From the NCBI RefSeq assembly GCF_041381155.1, contig NC_091139.1:6572383-6636382 (forward strand): DNA of 64,000 bases. Direction: 5' to 3'. Under the pieces are notes generated by a model. That model was not told where the DNA came from and made no database searches. It worked only from the letters and a program-made list of their open reading frames with translations. Within the stretch, counting starts at the first letter, position 1. Each line of letters starts with the position of its first letter. The position numbers were made by a program, and so were the translations under genes. The stretch is from Argopecten irradians (Eukaryota; Mollusca; Bivalvia; Pectinida; Pectinidae). Of this stretch, positions 56,570 to 64,000 are shown piece after piece.

Positions 56570-58480
56570 GATCAAGTCCCAGCCCGGGAACACTCAGCTA
56601 TCCGACAATCTACAATGGCTGCAATCATTTGGTATGTTTCGGAGGAATGATCATACACAGTAGGTCTTACAGTTTGTGTAGCACTTTCCTCCACACCCAT
56701 GATGAAGCCATTTCTGTCTCTCGGCACACACATCCGGGCAACTTCTTCCTCTCTGCTCAGGTGGCACCAATGATTCGCATCTCCAATGGAAAGCATCCTA
56801 CCTTCCATCTTCCATTCTCCTTAATGACAGTATGCCACTAGATCCTGGTATTTGGCTCCCTTTCTTTCATACGCGTTTTTCCCACTCCACGAAGATAACC
56901 TGTTTGGTAGACCATATGACAATACCTTGTCTTTGATTTGTCGTTGTTACATGTACAGTATCTCTGGTGGAAACTGCATTCGACATTCTAGATTTGCTCG
57001 CAAAGTAGCACATTTCCTTACACACCGCCTTTCGTAATCTGCTCTCCTGTTCGGACAAATGTGACAAATTTCATACCCTTTTGCCCTTCTCTGGCTTTTT
57101 CCTGTTCTTCTCTAATGCATTTGCAAGGACAGATATAACCTTGTTGTGACGTCATGTATATCGTCCATCCGCCAACGTTACTGAGCATGAAGACAGGATG
57201 TGCTCTACATTTGCTGGTTTTTCCCAGGGCTTGCAATTGGGTTCCTCTTATATCCAATGTTACGAAGTTTGTTGGTGAGGGCAAAACACCATACACTGAC
57301 TTCAGCTGGAACTGCAGTTTCTGCGCGTCCATAGACCAGATATCGCTCCATGTTAACTTCTTTTGACCAGTACCTTCCCAATTTAACCAACTGCCCTGCT
57401 GCGTCAAGCTTGTTGCCCGGACCGTTCTTGTGTGTTCCTCCATCTGGCGGACTTCCTTCTGTATAAGTTGTCTCTTCTCATCCGTAGCTGATCCCCATCT
57501 TGCTCTAGTTATTACATCGAGTGCTTGCCTGCCCACTGCCACACTTCACATGATGTCACCAAGCCTCAAACATGACTCTACTCCATTCATTGTCCTCTTT
57601 GCTAACCATTTTCTCCCAGATGTGATGTCCTCCTTCGCTCCTCTCACCTTAGCATCTCTGCTGTCCTTAAACATTAGTAGCTGTCTGACTTTGGTGACCT
57701 TGTACTCCTCTGTTAGTGATAGCAGGGGAAGTTATTACTCTTTTCTGAACTGCCAGTCGACTGCCGTCATTTTAATTTCGCACTCTAATAGACGCCAAAT
57801 GATTTGAGGTAGCACGCCGTGTTGATAAATCCAGGGCTTGTATTTCCCAGGTAGACCGATTCTTTCTATTGTGTCCATCCACTTCTTCAGCTGTTTGTTT
57901 TCACTCACGGTCTTGGTGTTACTCAATGAGCCGTTGTAGTATTTATTTACCAAGGCATTTCACTGGCTTCGTGGACACGGTTAGAATAGTGTCTTCTTCT
58001 ATCTCAAATGTATGTTGGTAACTTTTCCTTTCTTCGATACCATGCTCCACATAGCTTCGACTGCCGTCTTTGTGCTTACCGGCATGTCGTCCATGAAAGC
58101 TTTTACTGGAGTTGTCGAATACCTGCTTTCATCCATGGCCCTCTACTCATCTTTTCAACAGATTTAACCATCAGGTTGATAGAGAATAAAACCACTGACA
58201 CAGTGCATTCTGTAACAAATCCAGCTACTAGACACTACCAGGTGGTTGTGTAATCCAGCACTGTAAACTTCATCTGAAGTCTGTCAAAGTAATCCTTAAG
58301 CAGATAGCTTATCTTCTCCGGCACATGGTTCATCTACAGCGTGAACCATACGCATTTCCAAGTTTAACCACATAACAGCCAGATCCCCTTTCCTTTCCTT
58401 GGCCTCTCTGATGATCTGTGTTAGAGCACTGTGTTAAATGCATCCTGACACACCTGGACTTCTTCTAACTGCACAGAAAT
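56570..58480 (-). pseudogene. decayed reverse-transcriptase element
   Basis: On the - strand, pieces in several frames follow the order of a non-LTR-type polyprotein. Around 58480-58000 is a polymerase-like part (NHVPEKISYLLKDYFDRLQM, TECTVSVVLFSINLMVKSVE, RGPWMKAGIRQ), with the expected Asp-Asp motif not intact. 57953-57735 has KKWMDTIERIGLPGKYKPWI. 57542-57018 is a 174-codon stretch with KLTWSDIWSMDAQKLQFQLK and SVYGVLPSPTN, then a broken Cys/His region. Below 57000 there is a nuclease-like tail (IVIWSTKQVIFVE, then a PWEKR-like segment in another frame). Stops and frame changes make it inactive. It might instead be a remnant of a related domesticated RT family, but decay is clear. Confidence 0.75.
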
Positions 58481-59469
58481 GTCTATTATTTGCATTGGTC
58501 AGCATATATTAATACTTTTCATTGACTTTTAATTTAAAAGGTGTTATACCGTTTAAGTGGATTTTTCGCAATAAAATATAAGGTGAACATAAAAACGATA
58601 TACTTCACTCCAGTGAAAATATCAATTGTTATGTTTTCACTCGCTTTTCACCAATAAGAATGCAGCATCGACAGTGAAAATACCATATTGATTATTACGT
58701 CATTAGTTTATAGTTAATAATCGAAAAGGTAAATAACTTTTAAAATGCAATGACGGAATAACTTTTGGCGAAACTAGTAGTGATGTTTTTTGATGTTGTG
58801 AAACAGCAATCTTAGGTACGCCCGGCGAGCCTGTGCACATCAAAACAATGAAACCACTCCGCGATGAAAATTAAAAGTTGTTTTGTTCATTTCACTTAAT
58901 ACTTGATGGTATGAAAAATAAAACCCCAATATTCAAAACCACAGACATTGAATTTGTACATACATATACACCATGGATGGAGTGTTTTAAGTGTTCAGTT
59001 GGGACTCTATGATATCGGTATTACTCCGAGATAGTAGTCTCCCGAAAATCACGAACAACGCCTTCTTCGCTGTCTTCCTCCGCGGCAGACTTTCAGTGGA
59101 TTTTGGATTGTGTATGTTTATTTAAATTTTACGTAATTCATGCTACTTATCGATTATTGTAATCAAATGTTAGGAAGGTTAATACAAAAGAAAGTTCTTA
59201 TAACGCTTATAAAGTTTTTTTTTGTGTTGGTTGCATTGACGAATTATGTCCGATGATACACTGTATTATTGCGCAGTAAAAGTTAATAGTTTTGATCATG
59301 AGTATGTGTCTGTCACCGGGAGTTGTGTCTTTTGTTTATCGACAACTGCGTCATATTGAAAGGGGAAAGATACAAAATTTATCAACATAAACTTACAAAA
59401 TATAATGATGATATAGATCTATATATGTACGAGCATTTTAAAGTGACAAATAAACTTATATTGCCGTGT

Positions 59470-59890
59470 AACGTACGGTAGCCTTATGAAGACTTGCTAA
59501 AGTCCGATGTATTGTATGGAATTTTCTTGATGTTAGAGTTATGAATTCAAAAGACATTTGAGTGTTATAAGTAACCAAATAATGTACCTTTTACTTGGCA
59601 AAAGTATATGGCCATATTTTATTATGAGTCAAACGTCGGCAAAGCACAACTCACGGTATAATGTTCTGCACGAAAATATCTCGCCAGCTATGGCCAGTTA
59701 CTGTTAGGCTTACGAAGACTTGCTAAAGTCCGGTAGCCTACAATACATGAAGTTTTCTTGATGTTAACGGCTAGCGATCTTGTGAATTTAAAAGAAATCC
59801 GAGTGATATACGTAATGGAATAATGTACCTTTTATTCGGCAAAAGTATCTGGCCATGATTTATTAGTCAAAAGTCGTCAAAGCAACGTTA
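59470..59890. repeat. ~230-bp tandem duplication
   Basis: ACGAAGACTTGCTAAAGTCC (59715) repeats ATGAAGACTTGCTAAAGTCC (59487). Both are followed by TTTTCTTGATGTTA, AATAATGTACCTTTTA and GGCAAAAGTAT.TGGCCAT at the same spacing. The two copies have diverged by scattered substitutions. Confidence 0.75.
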
Positions 59891-60273
59891 ACCCATGTAA
59901 GTTTTATAAAAAGGAAACCAAAACTACCGGAAATGGTGATATTTCTAATGTTATATTTTCCGAAAATATTCTTCATATTAAGATGTATGTACAGATATGT
60001 TTACTTATTATTTTTTGTCTTTGAAGAGACATTGATGAAATTGATAATTCAGTAATTAAAAAAGAATTATAAAAAATGATACTCAGATTCTGAACAGTTT
60101 CATTGGTGTGAAAATCGTTATTTCAAAAATAATTTAGATACAAAATTTATTACAGTTATTTCAGGAAAATGAGTTATTTAACTTATTATTCTTGAAAAAC
60201 TTTGAATATCATAAAATAAATACGATATACTGTAAATATATTTTGTTAAACTCCGAAATTCAACACTGCACAC

Positions 60274-60679
60274 TTAAAGGCCCACTACCTTTCCGGAGGA
60301 AAACATAAAGGTTTCTTAAAAACATTAATAACATCAGAATATATACCAATGGCCTAAGATGAGGTTACAACACCAAACATATGCAAGATTTCCTGCGTAA
60401 TGTTTGATAACAGTGGAGAATTATTTCGCTGTTTTGCCGTCTGGCGCAGTGATAGTCAAGTACCGCGCGGTATTTAGGACGACGGCGGGAAACATAAGAC
60501 GACCCGCGTTATGAAAATTAACATTTTATTTATTTAAATCAAATTGTTCAGAATGTGATGACACGTGTAGTATTAACGGTAAGTTAATAACTTTAGCGAC
60601 TATACAAAAAATATTGATCTCGTTTTACTTTCCCAATTTAAAAATTAAAAGCCGTTTCGGAAAGATAGTGGGCCTTTAA
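60274..60679. mobile_element. TTAA-flanked MITE, copy 2
   Basis: Same family and same orientation as 54529-54943. Ends are AGGCCCACTACCTTTCCGGA and CGGAAAGATAGTGGGCCT, flanked by TTAA (60274-60277 and 60676-60679). It lies inside the 6.3-kb unit. Confidence 0.85.
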
Positions 60680-61420
60680 AGTATACTAGATTCAATATTT
60701 AAATGAAAAACTAATTTCTTCATTATTTGGTTTGGATCCTTCAATCACAGCATCTATGAGTGGCCTTGGCACTTTGATTGTAGATGAGAGCGAGAAAAAA
60801 TGTACATTTTTGTGATAAATAGAATATTCCTTGTTTCTTGATGAATACCAATAATATTTCATCTAGTGAGGATGTTTATTGTGCTTCGCATACGTACTTT
60901 ATGTACATTTTCCCGATTGAAACGGAAATAAAAAAAAATCTTAATTAACGATGAACGGAAATTGTATCACGTCTCAATCAGTAGGTAACGGAAATTGTAT
61001 CAGTAGTGAACGGAAAATATATCATTGTTCCAAATACTTTATTTCGATCAAAGCAAACTGCCATAAAATTTCTTTTTCGCCGGTTTGATATGTCATACTG
61101 ATCAAAGATCATATCCTTATATTGTTTGTTGAACAAAATACTTTTCAGAACTCTTTTATGTATCCAAAGCGTAATTTCAACTAATTGACACATTTTCTTT
61201 ACAAAGATGCATTTATCTGGAGTTATATATAAAGTGTTCGAAATAGTGATGTTGTGACATACCGCAATAATCGCAGCATGTTTCACAATAGTAATCTTTC
61301 TACATGTAGCTAAAGTCACATATGTCTCACACTTTTCTCTGACGGAATTTGTAGCCACCATTTTACTCTGACGGAATTGAAATACCGTTGTACCACTACC
61401 GATGTACCACGATTACACCC

Positions 61421-62334
61421 GTGGACATAGGGCATATTTTTTCACACCATTCAGAATACCGGAACTAAGTTTTTTTTACGTGAATGAATGGTTACTGTCG
61501 AACATCCTCGATAATCCATGGGTTACTATTACTGTCGTTATATCCACCCCGGACTATCCCATAGTAAAACCACATGAGTTTAACGTCCTCTCAATAACAT
61601 TTATGCTATATGTTATTGACAGAACGTCAAGCTCCTATGGTAAAACTAAAGGCAGCAAAAACACAAGTAAATTGGTCAAACAATGGTATATTGTGGTTAA
61701 CTCTGTCGCTTTAAAATTTGGTGTAACACCTCTGGAGTATCGAGGATGGGGGTCGAATGGCAGTCGTGTTGATTTTATCCAATAATATTCATGAATACGC
61801 ATGGCTGCAAAATTAACGGTGAATATATGTGGTCAATGGTCCTAATCTCATATGATACTAGGCAATAAGTACTCAAAACACACGGAAATTCGGAGAGATC
61901 ATGAAGATCGACTGTCATATGAAGACTTTGTGGCAAAACTTCTGAAATATTTCTATTTTAGTGATCATTTTCTGGCACGTTATAATTTCTCGTCACCTTT
62001 CTGCATGTCCATGAATAATTTAGAAGATAGGCAAATCAAAAATGTGTTTACACGGAAACGAACTATTGGGTTCGTCTGCGAGATGTTTTGATTTAAACAA
62101 CATAATTAAAATACATGTAACTATAAATGAAAATAAATAATTTCTGTCTTCTATTTCATAGTACAGAACCTTGCATATTTTGATATCACCAGAACTTGTG
62201 TTTATTTTGGTTATGGTAAAACAGTCATAATTGAGGTACAAAAGTATAAGGGAAAATGTCAGTCGTGTGTCATTGTCACTAGTACAAATACTGCAATATG
62301 TCTCCATGGAAACACATCGACACAGATTCCAATT
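61421..62334. other. PIK3R 3' UTR and flank, no separate gene supported
   Basis: A 127-codon + frame (61402-61785) starts in the terminal repeat of the neighbouring element and matches no family I know. On the - strand an AATAAA (62206-62201) lies about 130 nt after the PIK3R stop and is the likely poly(A) signal, so 62180-62334 should be 3' UTR. Confidence 0.5.
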
Positions 62335-64000
62335 TTAATCCTCGATGTCGAGAGCAGGGTAAAGTAGACACGTGTTCATTTGTTTGTTGTGCGATTCCAG
62401 TGAGTTCTTGTTGAAATGAGTTATAAACTTGACAAGGTTTTCAAATTCAAAAGTATCGTCAAATCCACAGCGCCCCTGTTCGTTGACCTCAATGATGCAA
62501 TGTTTTATTCCCCCGTGGCACCTGCAATATGGAAACATCTTGGAATTGAATTGTCTGTATTAAATTATCTCGATTGTGAAATAAGTACACCTATCTATAC
62601 TGAATAGTTTGACGGTTATTTGCTTTGAAACTAAATTCTTATTAATTTGAATATCGTAATCGCAGTTTGCTCATAAGACCATGCACGAATGTATTACTAT
62701 TATACGGATGAATACGTCAATGTCCCAATTGCACTGTATGTACAACATATCACTCCGAAAGCGATCGGCGATACAGTATGTTTATGCCGTAAGAAAAAAA
62801 ATGCATTTTATGAACTAAAGGAAAACGCTTTTAAACCAAGGACAATATGGTCCGCTAAATGCAAAACTACTTTTAGAGACTGACTAAGAACTACTGTTAC
62901 ATGCGAATATATCTCGTGCAGCGTGCTTCAAATGTTTCGAGGAAATAAATCTTTCATTATTTCACCGTGACTTGCTTGGCCGTCCAAATACCCTAATAGC
63001 AAAACCCACTTTTCAGCATGTAAGCTTAACCGGCAAGAATACAATGAACTTACTTAATCGACAAACATTTACGAAGATTCGGTTTCTTCGGTCTAATGAG
63101 AAATGTTCCGTTCTCAGCATCGGTTAAAATTTTGACAGCTTCGTCCCTGTTGGCGTCTAAATACCAGCGACGTTTGTCCAGTAGACAGTTTCTGTAAAAA
63201 TACAATCAAAATAAAAAAATCTTGTTATGGAATATATTATGGTCTATAAAGATGCAAGAGCTATACAGACAATCCTCATAATGCAGCTTACATTTTCATT
63301 TATTTTAAACGGGGTTCTAAAAAAAAACCCAAAAAAACAAGAAGACCCTAAAACATTTCAAGTCGAGTACTGAGAAGACCATTTGCTATTATTCACTACA
63401 GAGAACTCATTGGGTTTTGCTTACTTTACAATTAAATAATATACGTACAACGGATATTGCTACTAGCGAAGCGGTGGGTGAACAATACACCTACATATGT
63501 ATATATTTTTCAAATATTTGAACTATTCTGCGCATATCCATTGCTTTCAAGTATTACCCCATTTACATTAATCATCTATGTGAAACATTCATATGTTGTA
63601 TGTTAACGAACCTACGATATTTGTTGACGAGATTGCATGGCTAATATATCCACTTAAAGACTACTTATCAAACGTATAACGTAGTGTATAATGCTGATCT
63701 GTATTTTAATCAGATTGGGCCCAAATCCTCCCTCATGAACCTGAAGAGAGTGGTCAAAAGGGGCCAAATTGACAAAACTTTCAAAAATCACCTCAATTCC
63801 CAGATAAAGACTCTTATAACTTGTGAATTTCATAACCCGGGAGTTTCAGGTAAGCTATAACAAAATATTTGATCTCTGTGATTTTAGCAAGGTTTACGTT
63901 ACCTTGCTTCACCTTGCTAAAGGAAAAGGAAAATGTCTGACGTACGTTTTAATTGCATTAATTTTTTCCTTGAGATCATCGGACGGGTCCTTTTTCATAA
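62335..64000 (-). CDS. PIK3R: PI3-kinase p85-type regulatory subunit, C-terminal part (partial)
   Basis: Class IA PI3-kinase regulatory subunit, an adaptor that binds phosphotyrosine motifs and holds p110 in the cytosol or at receptors. Three exons in transcript order: 63946-64000 (continues past the window edge), 63054-63191, 62335-62521, with matching phases (2, then 2) and canonical AG/GT. The first gives KKDPSDDLKEKINAIK, the end of the inter-SH2 coiled coil. The others give the C-terminal SH2 domain: RRWYLDANRDEAVKIL, then GTFLIRPKK with the phosphate-binding Arg, then GIKHCIIEVNEQGRCGF, then SLESHNKQMNTCLLYP and a stop after ALDIED. KHCII..GxxGF and L.YP are typical of the p85 C-terminal SH2. 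Which paralogue it is cannot be said. Confidence 0.85.

Larger units (their letters stand above)
55097..61420. mobile_element. ~6.3-kb unit with ~85-100-bp inverted terminal repeats
   Basis: The left arm (55097-55200) and right arm (61335-61420) are inverted copies: GTAATCGTGGTACATCGGT, GTGGTACAACGGTATTTCAA, TTCCGTCAGAG and TGGCTACAAATTCCGTCA are shared. The left arm has one extra TTTTCAATTCCGTCAGAGTG unit. Sub-terminal GATACAATTTCCGT motifs occur at 55525-55575 and, inverted, at 60955-61030. No transposase was recognised. The interior contains a decayed retroelement (56570-58480), a duplicated ~230-bp segment (59470-59890) and a TTAA MITE. It may be one large non-autonomous element or two related elements flanking unrelated DNA. 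Confidence 0.6.

Noticed and set aside
57018..57542. 174-codon - strand frame as a host gene
   Set aside because: It matches the connection region of RT elements and neighbouring pieces are in other frames, so it is a transposon fossil.
61402..61785. 127-codon + strand frame as a gene
   Set aside because: It starts inside the terminal repeat of the 6.3-kb unit, shows no domain and no splice context. Kept as unexplained open sequence.

Overview
The window looks like nuclear DNA of an invertebrate animal, most likely a bivalve mollusc. The protein genes are split into many short exons with GT..AG introns. The coding peptides resemble animal NASP, BTF3 and PI3-kinase regulatory subunit. The non-coding DNA is AT-rich and packed with SINEs, MITEs and mosaic elements built on tandem cores, as is typical of bivalves. 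No species call is possible. There are no bacterial operons, rRNA genes, tRNA genes or CRISPR arrays.

Layout. (1) 1-14.2 kb, + strand: the 3' end of a multi-exon gene I cannot identify. It seems to contain two microexons (19 and 30 nt), and one intron holds a 3.9-kb satellite of ~51-bp units. (2) 14.2-20.6 kb: 3' flank with small tandem repeats, a SINE and a mosaic repeat. (3) 20.67-42.64 kb, - strand: a complete 17-exon NASP gene (histone chaperone). I rebuilt it exon by exon; every splice phase agrees and it encodes 585 residues. Its introns hold many nested transposons and a ~52-bp minisatellite that repeats the gene's own exon-6 donor splice site. (4) 42.64-42.91 kb: a short shared promoter between the divergent NASP and BTF3 genes, with an E2F-type site on the NASP side and a 5'-TOP-like start on the BTF3 side. 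(5) 42.91-53.1 kb, + strand: complete BTF3 (beta subunit of the nascent-polypeptide-associated complex, 158 residues, non-coding first exon). (6) 53.15-61.4 kb: transposon-rich DNA. It includes a ~6.3-kb unit bounded by long inverted repeats, which contains a decayed reverse-transcriptase element and one of two copies of a TTAA-flanked MITE. (7) 62.3-64.0 kb, - strand: the last three exons of a PI3-kinase p85-type regulatory subunit (end of the inter-SH2 region and the C-terminal SH2 domain). The gene continues beyond the right edge.

The genes are not a pathway cluster. NASP (histone supply in S phase) and BTF3 (nascent-chain handling) share only a promoter. The most unusual observations are the minisatellite of duplicated NASP splice donors, a set of mosaic elements whose head hairpin and tail motif change together, a long intronic satellite with higher-order structure, and several nested transposons whose target-site duplications can be read directly.
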